DNA of 64,000 nt, taken from NCBI RefSeq assembly GCF_001704415.2, contig NC_030808.1, positions 79,390,594 to 79,454,593 of the forward strand, in the 5' to 3' direction. A program made the position numbers and the translations under genes. Every line of letters starts with the position of its first letter. The stretch's first letter is position 1. Under the pieces are notes generated by a model that saw only the letters and a list, made by a program, of their open reading frames with translations, made no database searches and was not told the DNA's origin. Positions 1 through 10,428 of the stretch are shown here, piece by piece. The DNA comes from Capra hircus (taxonomy: Eukaryota; Chordata; Mammalia; Artiodactyla; Bovidae).

Positions 1-183
1 TCTCTGCAGCCCCAAGGACTGCAGCCAGCCAGGCTCCTCTGTCCATGGGATTCTCTAGGCAGCACTGGAGTGGGTTGCCCTACCTTCCTCCAGGGATCTT
101 CCCAATCCAAAGATCAAAGTCACATCTTCTGTGTCTCCCACACTGCAGGTGGATTCTTTACTACTGACTCACTGGGGAAGCCC
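1..183 (-). mobile_element. Bov-tA SINE, antisense, cut by window edge
   Basis: The text reads as the reverse complement of a ruminant Bov-tA SINE: the BovA body (gactgcagcc, ccaggctcctctgtccatgg, actggagtgggttgcc) followed by the tRNA-Glu-derived head, ending in ggggaagcccc. The 3' end of the element lies outside the window. Small open frames here are by-products of the repeat. Confidence 0.85.
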
Positions 184-257
184 CTGAGGACACACAGGAA
201 TCAGCAACAGGACCTATTGCCTTTTGAGCCAGCAAAGCAGAGTGTCTATATGTGTGG

Positions 258-490
258 GTCTGAGTTGGACTCTCTGGTTTCAAATCCTGGCTGTGTGACC
301 TTGGGCAAGTTACTGAACCGCTCTGTGACTCGTTTATCGTGTATAAAATGAAGGTGATGACAAACATGAACCTCACCCACAGGCTTATTGCTTGGACCAA
401 CTGATATGCCTGTGCCAGGCACTGTGCCAGGCACATTCAGAACTATGCCAGGCACACGTAAGCGTTCTGAAAATGTTAGCTATAGTTATG
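258..490 (+). mobile_element. MIR SINE
   Basis: The MIR core is readable in sense: a tRNA-like part with caaatcctgg, then gctgtgtgaccttgggcaag, ctctgtgact, taaaatgaaggtgatga, and the 3' part with gccaggcac. It is strongly diverged, as expected of an ancient mammalian SINE. Confidence 0.75.
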
Positions 491-643
491 ACTTACCTCT
501 TTGTACTGCAGTATGTGGTCTCTGAAGAATGTTAACACTCACTGTGTATGTGGAAGAAGTTGAGGCCAAACACCGGTGGAGAAGAAAGATCAGCGAGCCA
601 GGAACGGGGGTTTTATTGTCTGTCTGTGTCTGCACTTACCTTG
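491..643. other. Unassigned spacer
   Basis: No repeat or gene recognised. Short CTGT-type imperfect repeats occur near 618-632. Confidence 0.4.
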
Positions 644-651
644 CTGGCTGG

Positions 652-909
652 TGTGCGTGCGTGTGCTTAGTTGCTAAGAGGCGCCTGACTCTTTGCGACC
701 CCATGGGCTGTAGTCTGCTGGAGTACTCTGTCCATGGGATTCCATGGACTGTAGCCCACCAGTCTCCTCTGTGGGATTTCCCAGGCAAGAATACTGGAGT
801 GGGTTGCCATTTGGTTCTCCAAGGGATCTTCCCGAGCCAGGGATTGAACCCACGTTTTCTGCCTTGGCAGGCAGGTTTTTACCACTGAACCACGAGGGAA
901 GCCCATTCC
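652..909 (-). mobile_element. Bov-tA SINE, antisense, with target duplication
   Basis: Full antisense Bov-tA reading from ttagttgctaagagg through the BovA body to the tRNA-Glu head, ending ccacgagggaagccc. An extra block at 721-757 repeats the tccatgggatt motif, an internal duplication. The 8-base ctggctgg occurs at 644-651 and 910-917 and is a plausible target-site duplication. Confidence 0.85.
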
Positions 910-917
910 CTGGCTGG

Positions 918-1105
918 CATCTGTGAGCATATGTGTTCTCTCTGTGGACTTTAGAGCCCTCATCTGTACAAGGAGGTGGGCCGGCTATTGCTCCAGCTTG
1001 AAAGATTACGAGCCATGTCAGCATGACAGAGGGAGTTGAACGTTGCTGGTGCATGGTATCCTGGTGGCAGGGAGTGAGTGCAGGATGTGCTCATGTGTGC
1101 TCTAG
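918..1105. other. Unassigned spacer
   Basis: No repeat, exon or RNA gene recognised between the Bov-tA and the L2 fragment. Confidence 0.4.
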
Positions 1106-1405
1106 AAGGTGACAGTCAGATAAAACTTGTCCCTCAAAGAACTTGTGACCTAGTGGAGGATCCAGGCACATAGAATACCTCCTAGACAGGCACCAGGAGC
1201 TAAGCAAGCAGGAGAGGCGGAGTCATTTGAGGTCAGCAGGAGGGTTTCCTGCACTAAGTCATACTGGGGCCTCAAAGGACCTCTACCTGAGAGATCCTGA
1301 CAGGTAGAGAGTAAGTGTGCCAGGGGAAGATGATATAAAGGCACAGAGTAGGTGACAAACAGGACGTGCACATTTGAGAAATGGTGTGTTGCACCGTGTG
1401 GTTCA
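1106..1405 (-). mobile_element. L2 LINE 3' region, antisense, first half
   Basis: Antisense L2 words are present in the expected order: ttgtccctcaaagaacttgt, then aggcacagag and gacgtgcacatttgag. The element resumes at about 1690 after an intervening MIR, so the MIR inserted into it. Confidence 0.6.
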
Positions 1406-1434
1406 AAGCCAGGGACTATCTAGAAAAAATGTCA

Positions 1435-1650
1435 TCTAGTGCAAAGGATTTGGCTTTGGTTTGAATCTCAGCTTTACCTTAATGATCAAGAGATTCATAG
1501 ACAAGCCACTTGCCTTTCTCAAACTCATTTTCCACATAAGAAAGTAGGAATCAGAGTCCTACCCAATTCACACTTATAAGGATTGATATATGCAGGCCTG
1601 TGAAACACTGAGAACAGTGCCTGGCCCATATTAAGGGTGTGTTTATCACC
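1435..1650 (+). mobile_element. MIR SINE inserted in L2
   Basis: Sense MIR with tggtttgaatctcagcttta, acaagccacttgcc, tctcaaactcattttcc and the 3' acagtgcctggcccatatta. It separates two parts of one antisense L2. Confidence 0.7.
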
Positions 1651-1689
1651 AGGAGACAAAAATAAAGATAGATTGGGACAAATCCGTGT

Positions 1690-1795
1690 AGGACTTGGTC
1701 TATTCAAATGAGAAATATGGATTTTACTCTGTAAGTGATAGGGAGCCACAGGTCTTTCATGAGCAGGCCATTGACATGAGCTCTGCTCAGAGGCA
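1690..1795 (-). mobile_element. L2 LINE, antisense, second half
   Basis: Reads as the antisense L2 block around ggattttactctgtaagtg and agggagccacaggtctttca, ending in the gcaggccattgacatgag region. This continues the L2 at 1106-1405. Confidence 0.6.
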
Positions 1796-1879
1796 GGGAA
1801 GGTGTCCCCCAAAGCTGCCTGGATGGGCAGACATAAGGGCTCACTGGTGGGGTGAGCAGCACCTTCAGTTACATGGCAC

Positions 1880-2045
1880 TTTCCCACTGCGAGACGGAGA
1901 AGAAAGGCATCATTTTCATTTCACATATGAGCAAATGAAGCCTTAGAGACTCCAAATAATTTGCCTAAATTTGAACAGTCTATTAATGACAGAAATGGGA
2001 TTGTAATCCAAGTATTTCTGGTCCAGAGCTCTGTGCTCCAATGGG
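1880..2045 (-). mobile_element. MIR SINE, antisense
   Basis: The antisense MIR order is clear: tttcacatatgagcaaatga, ttgcctaaatttgaacagtc, tgacagaaatgggattgtaa, then ccagagctctgtgctcc. Confidence 0.7.
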
Positions 2046-3035
2046 ATATGGGATAAGCTGGGGGAGCAGGGAAAGATCCCATATCAAAGAAGGAGTTTTT
2101 GGCCTTTGTTAGCACCTAAAAGGAGCTACTCCCAAGCATTTAATCTTTGTCAAAATGCAAATACATGCAGGGTGTGGAGGAAGGGTCACTTTAGCCATAC
2201 ATCAGAGTACATGGAGGAAAGAACCTGAAGCCTCTGCCGGTCATCAGGTATGAAGTGGCCAGTGGGCAAGCAGGCGTGGAGAGAAAGTCAACTGTGTGTG
2301 GTTTGCTTGGGGTCCCCTGCGCTCTGCAGGATTCTCACCTTCATGTTGTCATCAGGACAGTGAGTTTTTTCTGTTCAGGATCTTTGGTTTGGTGTTCCTC
2401 CTGTCCTCCTCAGGAAGCACGTTGGCAGACCGCACTCTAGTGGGTTTAAAAAGTCTGTCACAGCCTGTGCTGGCTGCCCAAGGGAAGGGCTGAGGTCTCC
2501 GCAAGTGAGACACAGAACATCCCTGGAGGCAGATTCCTTCTGCTGCCCTGACTTCTAGCCCAGACTCTCTGAGTGCTCTGAAGGTCCCGACACTCACAGG
2601 CTCGAACACCATCAAACCCCTGGCCAGGGATCCAGGCAGTGAGAACAGAGAGGTAGATTGTCTTTCGGTTCCTTGAAGCCTGTTGGGACAATGAGATTCC
2701 ACCGGGTGAGGTTTCCGTCTTGTAAACAAGTGCTCTAGATACATCCCCGAGTTGAAGAGGTTTACACAGCACCTCCTGACGGGCCCTCTGGATCTCTCCA
2801 TACTGTGAGCACAAATTCACAGGGCTTCACTCAGCTGCAGGGAGAGGAATGTGATGACTTTTTGGAAAATATTTTATTGTGCCTTGAATTGTATAATTCT
2901 TGTCATTTTTTTTTTTTTTTCGTCTGAAACTTAGAGGTGACTGCTAGAATTTGGGGCTGGCTGTCAGGGTCCGAAGTAAATTCTGAGCTTTATTTGTTGC
3001 TGCTGCCTGTCCTTCCTGCACCCTCGGGGTCACTT
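2046..3035. other. Unique spacer, about 1 kb
   Basis: No repeat family is recognised apart from a short T-run near 2908-2921. The minus strand has open stretches of up to 149 codons (2352-2801) but no recognisable domain, splice context or codon pattern supports a gene. It may be plain unique intergenic sequence. Confidence 0.4.
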
Positions 3036-3335
3036 CTCATCCTCTCAAGCACTACTGGTGATTCTTCATTGTTCCCAAGGCCTCAAGCCCCTTCACTTTG
3101 TGGCCTCGATCTTTCTCCTGCTGCATCTCATATTCTTGTCCCCAGTGTGCCTTAAGCTTCATATGTGTACTCTCAGTCTCCTTTTCACAGCCCATCAGCC
3201 TTGTCTACCTCTTTGCTTTTCTCTCACCTCCTCTGCCTGGTAAGCCCTTTGGCAATGTTGGCTACCTATGAAAATCTCCCTCACCAAAGACTGCATCCTC
3301 CTTGAAGTTTCTCAGATCACTCTCCAATTAAAATG
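3036..3335 (+). mobile_element. L2 LINE 3' UTR, sense (degraded)
   Basis: Pyrimidine-rich text resembling the sense L2 3' region: caaggcctcaagccccttca, acctcctctgcctggtaag, then a ctccttgaagtttctcag block. The match is loose and the limits approximate. Confidence 0.4.
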
Positions 3336-3462
3336 ATGCTCCATGCTCTCAGAGCCAGTACATTGCACTCAGGCTACTGGCTTTAAAAAAAATTCATTTA
3401 TTTAATCAGTCATTCTATTTTCCCCAAAGCTACTATATTTAGAGCTCTGTGTTGGCCCTTGT

Positions 3463-3550
3463 GGGCTTCCCTGGTAGCTTGGATGGTAAAGTGTCTGCCT
3501 ACAATGTGGGAGACCTGGTTCGATCCCTGGGTCGGGAAGATCCCCTGTGG
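3463..3550 (+). mobile_element. Bov-tA head (tRNA-Glu-like), truncated
   Basis: Sense SINE head from gggcttccctggtagcttgg to gggaagatcccctgtgg, including the B-box-like ggttcgatccctgg. The BovA body is missing after about 88 bases, so this is a 3'-truncated copy. Confidence 0.8.
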
Positions 3551-3694
3551 TGATGAATGTTAAAGAGAGGCAGGCAAAATGTCAAGAGAGAAGAGTGTGA
3601 TGATAGAGTAGCTAACTGCACAAAGGGCCATACTTTCCTTCAGCAGATGGTATATTTGCGAGAGGTAGAGTAGTATAAAGAAAAAGTGCTTGGT

Positions 3695-3870
3695 CATTGT
3701 TCAAAGAAATCTGGATATTATTCACACTAAACTAGCTGTGGAATTGAACTTCAGGTTCTTCTTCTATAAATGAGGGTAATAATATCTCCCGGAAGTATGT
3801 TGTGGGATTGAATTGAATAGTAAATACAATGCGCTTAGCTCACGGCATGAGCTCAAGTAACCAACCTTCA
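3695..3870 (+). mobile_element. MIR SINE
   Basis: Diverged sense MIR: tgtggaattgaacttcaggt, tataaatgagggtaataata, gggattgaattgaatagtaa and a 3' gcgcttagctcacggca. Confidence 0.6.
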
Positions 3871-4340
3871 TGCCTAACTTTGCTAAAGGGTAAATGTTCG
3901 AGTAATCAGAATTTAGTCTACAGAAAAATATCAAATGCTGTCTGTGAATCTGAAATTAAGATGATAAAAATCCACTCACAATGAGAATACAGGCAAGAAA
4001 AGTATCATGTAGAAGATGAATTTTTCAGGGGATATTCTTGATCATTGTTATTTGCTCCTGTCTAAAAGATGTTAACCAACCAGTGTTTACTAGCCTATAC
4101 TGTGACTAAGCTGGGCCCAAATAAAAACAAATACATAAAGTTGAAATAGTCTGAAAGGAAGAAATATTGACCAAGAAAAGCATGTTCTGGGGATAGAAGG
4201 GAATTGGATTTTTAAGATGAAAAAACAAGGTGAGTATGGATTGGTAGGAAATTATTAAAGAAAAGAGTAAATAAACCTTTAAGATGAAAAATATGAAAAA
4301 CTTAAACCAAACAGAGAAAGACAAATACTGCTTGGTATCA
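3871..4340. other. Unassigned A-rich spacer
   Basis: A-rich sequence with no confident family. It lies directly upstream of an L1 3' end and could be older L1 sequence, but I cannot show it. Confidence 0.35.
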
Positions 4341-4344
4341 ATTT

Positions 4345-4675
4345 TATGTGGAATAAAAAAAAAATCAAACTCGGAGACGCATAAAGTAGAAAGAAAGTGG
4401 TTGCTGGGGCTGCAGGTTGGTGAAAAGGTACAAACTTTCAGTTATACAATGAATAAGATTTGAGGATCTAATGTCAAACAGTTAATAGCATTGTACTGTA
4501 TAATTGAATATTGCTAAGAAAATAGAGCTTAAATGCTCTCACCAAAATGGATGTGCTAAATAACTAGATGGTGGGAATTCTTCCACAATGTGTAAGCATA
4601 TCAAATCACCAGGATATACACTTTAAATGTCTTACCATTTTGTCAATTATACCACAATAAAGTTGAAAAAGTACA
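4345..4675 (+). mobile_element. L1M-type LINE-1 3' end, sense
   Basis: Mammalian L1 3'-UTR words appear in order: gtggttgctggggctgcagg, tacaaactttcagttataca, ttaatagcattgtactgta, atatcaaatcaccaggatat, and a terminal tataccacaataaagttga carrying the AATAAA poly(A) signal. It is 5'-truncated. Confidence 0.75.
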
Positions 4676-4900
4676 ACAAAACTCTTCACCTTAGTTCCTT
4701 TGATCATCAACATTTAAAGGATAGTACTTAAGGGGAAGAGGCCCAACGCAAGGTGGCAACCACTTTCTTTACCCCGTAAGTGGGGGAAGTTTTATCCTAG
4801 CTTATTTCTGCTCTAGAGTCTATTACCTCCAAATGTAATTTACTGTTTCCTCTCTCTTGTGGGACTGTGAGATCTTTGGGGGCAAAGGACAAGATTTTAT
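4676..4900. other. Unassigned spacer
   Basis: No repeat or gene recognised between two L1 3' ends of opposite orientation. Confidence 0.35.
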
Positions 4901-4904
4901 TTCT

Positions 4905-5290
4905 TTTTTTAAAAAATTTTTATTGGAGTGCAGTTGTTTTATAATGTTGTGTTAGTTTCTGATGTATAGCAAAATGAATTAGCTATACGTATACCTACAT
5001 TCCCTCTTTTTAAGATTTCTTTCCCATTTAGGTCATCACAGAATACCAAGCAGAGTTCCCTCTGCTGTACAGTAGGATCTCATTAGCTATCTGTTTTATA
5101 CATAGTAGTGGATATATGTCAATCCCCATCTTCCAATTCATCCCACCCCCCTTTCTCCCCTGGGTGTCCATACGTTTGTTCTCTGAGTCTGTGTCTCTAT
5201 TCTGCTTTGCAAGTAGGTTCATCTGTACCATTTTTCTAGATTCTACATTTATGCATTTATATAAATGAAATCCCATATATAGAATTTCAT
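4905..5290 (-). mobile_element. Artiodactyl L1 3' end, antisense
   Basis: Antisense L1 3' UTR: tttttattggagtgcagttg, ttagtttctgatgtatagca, gttccctctgctgtacagta, tctgttttatacatagtagt. It is the opposite-strand relative of the sense copy at 35015-35350, where the complementary words occur. Confidence 0.75.
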
Positions 5291-5539
5291 TTCTGTCTGC
5301 TGTCCCAGGTCTTGCCCTGAGCCAATGCCTATAAATGGCATTGGGGAGACATCGAGGGGACTGATAGGAGGAGGAGAAAAAGGGGAGAGAAGACAGAGAG
5401 AGTGAGATGATTAAATTAGGTAAAGTGTGGGAGAAACAAGACAATTTCCTCTCGCTTCTTCATTTTGGAACTTCATCTGAAGTTAGCTTAAGTTGTTAAC
5501 TTTGAACAGAATTTGCAGACCCTTGCAGAGAGATAACCT

Positions 5540-5668
5540 CAGTGGTTCTCAAACATGAATGAGTAGAAAAGCCCCTTTGAGCCCAGGAATTTGCATTTAT
5601 ATAAGCCCCCCACCCAATCCAATCCTGGAGCAGGGAGTCCCAGAACTGCACTTTGAGAAACGTTGTGT
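5540..5668. mobile_element. MER5A-type hAT-Charlie DNA transposon
   Basis: It begins cagtggttctcaaac and ends with the imperfect inverted counterpart ctttgagaaacgttg, with the internal caggaatttgcattt and gcccc-rich middle typical of MER5A. It is non-coding and ancient. Confidence 0.7.
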
Positions 5669-5960
5669 TGGACTGTGAGACTCCTTAGAGCAGCGGCAGC
5701 ATGAAGCACTATTTAATTACTCTCGTGGGCACAACTATGGAAGAGAAGGGACAACTTATTCCATATTTGGACATTTAATGGCCAAAATGCACTGATAGTC
5801 AACAAGAAAGGGTAGAAATTTGCAACAAGGGGTCTAGCTTCCTAGTCAAATATATATGTATAATAAATGCATGCTAACTTATTCAAAACAGAATAAAGAA
5901 GAAATACTCATTACAATAAAAAAGAAAAAGAAATGCTGCATTACTTCCAGCAGCATGGCC
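5669..5960. other. Unassigned spacer
   Basis: AT-rich sequence with an A-rich stretch near 5915-5932. No repeat or gene recognised. Confidence 0.35.
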
Positions 5961-6060
5961 TACCATTCATGCACTCAAAGAATATGTATTGAGGCCTGTT
6001 ATGTGCCTAGTGCTGTGTTAGAGGCTTTTGTGGAGCTTATAACTGACAGGAGAACAGTGT
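5961..6060 (-). mobile_element. L2 LINE 3' end, antisense
   Basis: Reads gaatatgtattgaggcctgt, tatgtgcctagtgctgtgtt and gtggagcttataactgacag, the common antisense L2 3' terminus. Confidence 0.65.
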
Positions 6061-6076
6061 GGAGTTCTAAGATAAC

Positions 6077-6145
6077 GTCAGTTCAGTTCAGTTCAGTCGC
6101 TCAGTCGTGTCCAACTCTTTGCAACCCCATGGACTGCAGCACACG
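6077..6145 (-). mobile_element. Very short BovB 3' end with target duplication
   Basis: Only 69 bases: the TTCAG tail repeats followed by tcgctcagtcgtgtccaact and ggactgcagcacac, the antisense BovB terminus. The 9-base taagataac at 6068-6076 and 6146-6154 is a perfect direct repeat flanking it, so this is a complete, extremely 5'-truncated insertion rather than a deleted larger copy. Confidence 0.85.
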
Positions 6146-6154
6146 TAAGATAAC

Positions 6155-6474
6155 TCAAGGCAGGCAAAAGCCCTTCTCACTCATGAGAAATGAGCCCCAG
6201 AGAAGCACTATTCTCACTCCATGTCAGAACCTTTCTGACATAAATAAATAAAACGAGTGAGTATGTGAACATAAAATACACATCAAGAATCTGCTTTACT
6301 GTCTTCTCATTCTGGCCATTTCCCTTTGAGGAAAGCAGAGGAACCAGCCAGGGGGCTTTTCACTGTGACTCACAGGAAGTGCCCTGACTGTGTTTTTCAT
6401 TATGCTGCATATTCTATTATTCTTTACCATGCTACCACTTAGGAAGCCCTGCCCTCTGGGTGGATCACTTCAAG
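6155..6474. other. Unassigned spacer
   Basis: No recognisable repeat, exon or RNA gene. Confidence 0.35.
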
Positions 6475-6483
6475 TATGAGACT

Positions 6484-6715
6484 GTTGGGCTTCCCTGGTG
6501 GCTCAGATGGTAAAGAACCTGCCTGCCAATGCAGGAGACATAAGAGATGCTGGTTTGATTCCTGGGTCAGGAAGATCCCCTGGAGGAGGGCATGGCAACC
6601 CACTCCAGTATTCTTGCCTGGGAAATCTCATGGACAAAGAAGGCTGGAGGGTTACAGTCCATGGGGTTGCAAAGAGTTGGACACAACTGAGTGACTGATG
6701 CTTTCATTTTCACTT
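6484..6715 (+). mobile_element. Bov-tA SINE with 9-base target duplication
   Basis: Full sense Bov-tA: tRNA-Glu head gggcttccctggtggctcag, the gtttgattcctgggtcagg B-box region, then the BovA body to gagttggacacaactgagtg and a short T-rich tail. The perfect direct repeat tatgagact at 6475-6483 and 6716-6724 marks the insertion. Confidence 0.95.
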
Positions 6716-6774
6716 TATGAGACTTACCAATCTTCCCTGCACTGATAATTCAGTCTTAAGAGCAAAGATCTGAG

Positions 6775-6985
6775 GCCCAGGTTCTGGCTCCAACACCCTG
6801 GCTCTAGCACTAAGATCACACTAGCTGTGTGATCTTAAATAGGTCACATAATCTCCAAGATAAGGTCTTTTCATCTGTAAAATGGCAGTAAAAACGGTAC
6901 CTGCCTAATAGGATTTGATCAGTAAATTCACGTAGAATATTAAATACAGATTCTGATAAGTGGTCAACGAGTCTTCGTGTTGGTT
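6775..6985 (+). mobile_element. MIR SINE
   Basis: Sense MIR with ctagctgtgtgatcttaaat, catctgtaaaatggcagtaa, aggatttgatcagtaaattc and a degraded 3' end. Confidence 0.75.
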
Positions 6986-7119
6986 TTTGCTGCTGCTGTT
7001 ATTGTGTCACTCTCTACAGCCTTTCAAATAATGAGTCCCTTATGGAAGTCTCCCCTTGTGTGTGATGCCTCTCCCGGGGGCTTATTCTCTAGAGGAATAT
7101 TCCTTGCTTCCTTTCAACA

Positions 7120-7480
7120 CACTTGCACTGACATGTGCTTGGTACCCAGCAAGTTTTCAGGTGCTCTGGAGTTCACTGTTTTTAGGAAGCTCACAGTCTG
7201 ATGGTGGAGATAGGCACCTACACTACAGACCATGGCTCACAGCAGAATAAAGGCAGTCTAAGAAAAGGAATCAGGGTGGTGCTGTGAGGGGATAGGAAAG
7301 CTTGGGTGGGTCGGGGAAGCGTCCACAGCAGAGGTGGCATGTCCCTGGGGCAGGATGTCAGAACTGAGAACAAGAGAGAAGCAGGCGAAGGACATTTCAT
7401 GCCTAGGATTTAGGACTTGGATCTTTAAGACAGAGACCATGGGAGGTTTGTAAGAAGGGCCATAGGAGATTAAGACTGCT
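7120..7480 (-). mobile_element. L2 LINE 3' region, antisense
   Basis: Order matches antisense L2: a degraded 3' end, aagctcacagtctgatggtg, a gagagaagcaggcgaagg block, then aggacttggatctttaagac and gaccatgggaggtttgtaag. Confidence 0.6.
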
Positions 7481-7894
7481 TTCAGGCAAGAATGCCAGCA
7501 GCATTGAGGGACGGGGTGAAGTGTGTTTCTGTTCTCTGTACTATCTTACCTTTATCGATCGCAAGTGTCACAAAAGCAGCGAGAGGTGAAAGAACATGGC
7601 ATCTTTGGGAAATGACTCAGGGTCTACTGCACTGTCAAGGTCAGGCTGTGTGAAAAGAGGTGAGAGGAGATGAGGCTGGAGGGCTAGGCTGGGACTCAGA
7701 GACGGCTGGGCTAGGAAGTCCACCTCCTTCTGAAAACAGGGGAGGCTATTGGCAGTGTGAGAGGGAATGTCCTATGACCACCCTGGAATGGTACGTTCAA
7801 CACACATAGACATTTGGACAGATCTATCAACAGGCTGAGATTTTTAGAAAATCTATTTCAGAATCAAGAGGTTTAGGCCAGAATGCAGAAGGTT
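7481..7894 (-). mobile_element. Possible further L2 fragment and spacer
   Basis: At about 7590-7720 the phrases gaaagaacatggcatctttg and agatgaggctggagggctag look like a second antisense L2 fragment. The rest of the interval is unassigned. Confidence 0.35.
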
Positions 7895-7909
7895 TCAAAT
7901 CCATGTTGA

Positions 7910-8034
7910 GCGCCTTCCCTGGCAGTCCACTGGTTAAGGCTTCAGGCTTCCCATGCAAGGGCCAGGGGTTCAGTTCCTGACTGGAGAACTAAGATCCCAC
8001 ATGCCATGCGGCCACAAAGAATGAAAAAAAGGAG
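7910..8034 (+). mobile_element. CHR-2-like tRNA-Glu SINE with 15-base target duplication
   Basis: Sense CHR-type SINE: cgccttccctggcagtccac, tggttaaggcttcaggcttc, gaactaagatcccacatgcc, gcggccacaaag and an A-rich tail. It is flanked by the perfect 15-base repeat tcaaatccatgttga at 7895-7909 and 8035-8049. CHR SINEs are shared by cetaceans, hippos and ruminants, so this insertion predates the BovB-derived SINEs. Confidence 0.9.
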
Positions 8035-8049
8035 TCAAATCCATGTTGA

Positions 8050-8478
8050 AAAGTTTGTACATTTTCCTGAAGAATGAAAAGTTTCATAAGGACCATGACA
8101 AATACTATTGTGGCTGACTTGGTGCCCCACTCAGATGCCTTTGCAACTCATGCATGAGTCCCAGCTTCTGTGTGTTGGTCATAGTACTCACAGCTGTGTC
8201 ACACCAAGGAGAAGGGGAATCTTTCCAGGGACAGACCTCAGCACATGACTAGTTGGCACAGAGTACAGAAGGCTAGTTAGTTCCCTTGTTTTGGGATTGG
8301 GAATTAACTCTGTGGGTGATTTGTACTATTGTGGGATTGGATATTCTGAGTTTTTCCCCTGCCCTGCTCTGCTTTCCTTACTCTCTTTACCCAGAGAGCC
8401 CTTCCTCCAATTAATCACTGGAACAAGAACCCCAGCCTCAGGCTCAGCTTCTAGGGAGATTGACCTCAGTAAGTTATA
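8050..8478. other. Unassigned spacer
   Basis: No recognised repeat or gene. The open frame at 8291-8494 runs into the following SINE and has no domain. Confidence 0.35.
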
Positions 8479-8488
8479 TGCTAACCTG

Positions 8489-8701
8489 CCTTGAAAAAGT
8501 GAAAGTGGCCCATCGTGTCTGACTCTTTGCAATCCCATGTTCTGTAGTCCTTCAGGTTCCTCTGTCCTTGGGGATTCTCCAGGCAAGAATACTGGAGTGG
8601 CTTGCCATTCACTTCTCCAGGGATCTTCCTGACCTAGGGATCAAACCCAGGTAGCCTGCATTGTAAGCAGATTCTTTACTGTCTGAGCCACCAGGGAAGC
8701 C
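8489..8701 (-). mobile_element. Bov-tA SINE, antisense, with 10-base target duplication
   Basis: Antisense Bov-tA from aaaaagtgaaagtggcccat to the tRNA-Glu head ccaccagggaagcc. The direct repeat tgctaacctg is at 8479-8488 and 8702-8711. Confidence 0.95.
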
Positions 8702-8711
8702 TGCTAACCTG

Positions 8712-9598
8712 TCCTAGGAGGTGTTAACTCCCATAGCAGAGTTTAGGCAAATCGAAGAAAGAGATTAAAAACTGCACTTTCTTTAAATTTTAGTAGGAGT
8801 TTATAACAATGACTTATCCATCAGCACTGGCTATCCTGATCTGCCAATTTTTGTCTCTTCCATCAGTCTGTCATTTGTTTTATCACAGGCAGCACCTTTC
8901 ACAATGTCTGCAAAGAGCTAAGAAGCACAATTTTCCTGGTTATCTCTGGTCGGTACTGCTAAGATTTTAAACATTTTTCTGAGAAGTAAAGCAACAGAAG
9001 TAAGTCATCTTGTACTCATTGAGAATCTGAGTCTAATTATGTACACACATGCACACCCACCAACACCCAACCTTCGTCAGCCTAACATTCTAGCACAGTG
9101 CTGATAAATATTTGTGTTTAATGGCACTTAGGGGAAGCATTTTGATTTCTAAACATTGGTTGGTGAGTAATAATGTTGCCAAGAGCACAGCAAGAATTTT
9201 GCAATCTTGACTATTCCTAGGTTTGTGATGACATACAATTATTCCAAACTGCAGAAAGAAGTAGAGAGGAAATTCTTTAAAGAGCTTGTCACCAGGGTAT
9301 CATTTCCTTAGGAATAGGGGTGGGAGAACCAACTGAATTATAGGGAAGTACAGCTTCGCATTTTAACAACCATTATTCTTGCCTTTACATAAGCATGTGA
9401 GCCTTCTGAAGCACTCAGTTTCTGCACTGGAGCAAAAGGAGCAATTGTGGGCTTTGCCCCGGTTCACCTCTGCCAGGGTTTTGTTTCTTTTTTTTTTTTT
9501 TTTCTTAAAGAGCGTCTACTTTGTATAGATCAGGAGATGGATTCTTAGTTGCTCTGTGAATTTGAACAAGTTGCCAGCCTGCAAAAGGGAGCAGATGT
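8712..9598. other. Unique spacer with T-run
   Basis: About 0.9 kb with no recognisable repeat except a 16-base T-run at 9488-9503. No exon structure seen. Confidence 0.4.
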
Positions 9599-9599
9599 G

Positions 9600-9770
9600 T
9601 GAACTGGGATGAGTGTAGGAGGCTGGAGAGGTCAGTATACCAGGTTCTGTTGGCTGTGTCACTTTGGATGAAAGAGTTCCCATCCCAGGATCTCAATGTT
9701 CATAGATCTAAAATGAGAATTATTGTACGTCTGTGGCAGGGTTGTGGTGAGGATAACTGAGGTGACCCTT
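9600..9770 (+). mobile_element. Probable MIR SINE
   Basis: Weak sense MIR trace: ggctgtgtcactttggatga, aaaatgagaattattgtacg and ggttgtggtgaggataactg. Confidence 0.5.
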
Positions 9771-10324
9771 GTACACCTTCACAGAAAGAGCACTCGATTC
9801 ATGTAGACTCTTCTCCAAGGGCCAGGTTCTGAGTCAAGCTCTCCAACTCCATGTTTCTTGGAGTCACAGAGCATCTAGGAAAGCCTGCAGTGTAGCTGAA
9901 GGGTCCTGGCTGGGGGCATTGTGAGCTGTGGTCCCCTCTCTCTGCCACTCTTGTGCTATGGCTATTTGAGAGATACAGTGCCTTCTGTGAAGGGTCCTTC
10001 ATAGCTTCTTTCACCTTCTGTGTGTCTCGCCTTCAACACCTCTGCCTTTGGAACCCTTGTTTGTCCCTGAGCATTGGTGGCATTTTTCCAGCTATGTTTT
10101 CAGATGCATATGTCTTAACTCCCAAACCAGGGTATAAACTTCCTGAGCTTAGGGACTAGCCGTATTAATCTCTGTAGCCACGTCCCAACCTCAAGTTCAC
10201 ACAACGAGCCCAACATTCAGTGAATGACAACTGGGTACTGATGGATTGATGGGGTTGGACCACTTTCTGTAAATTAGACTCTTGACTTAGAATATGAGTT
10301 ACTCAGTGATTTTATTTACTTTAA
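9771..10324 (+). other. Spacer with possible sense L2 tail
   Basis: Mostly unassigned. Around 10128-10215 the phrases gtataaacttcctgagctta and cattcagtgaatgacaactg resemble a degraded sense L2 terminus. Confidence 0.3.
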
Positions 10325-10428
10325 ACAGTTATTTCCTGTGGACCTGTTGTATGCAAGGCCCAGTTCTAAGCCCAAGGAAAACAGTGTAAAGAAAATAGAT
10401 TAGACAAGATCCCTGTTCTTACTGGGGC
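10325..10428 (-). mobile_element. L2 LINE 3' end, antisense
   Basis: Degraded antisense L2: ttatttcctgtggacctgtt, aaggcccagttctaagccca, agatccctgttcttactggg. Confidence 0.5.

Noticed and set aside
2352..2801. 149-codon minus-strand open frame outside recognised repeats
   Set aside because: No recognisable domain, no splice or promoter context, and a second frame on the same strand is equally open. Consistent with chance in slightly GC-rich sequence.
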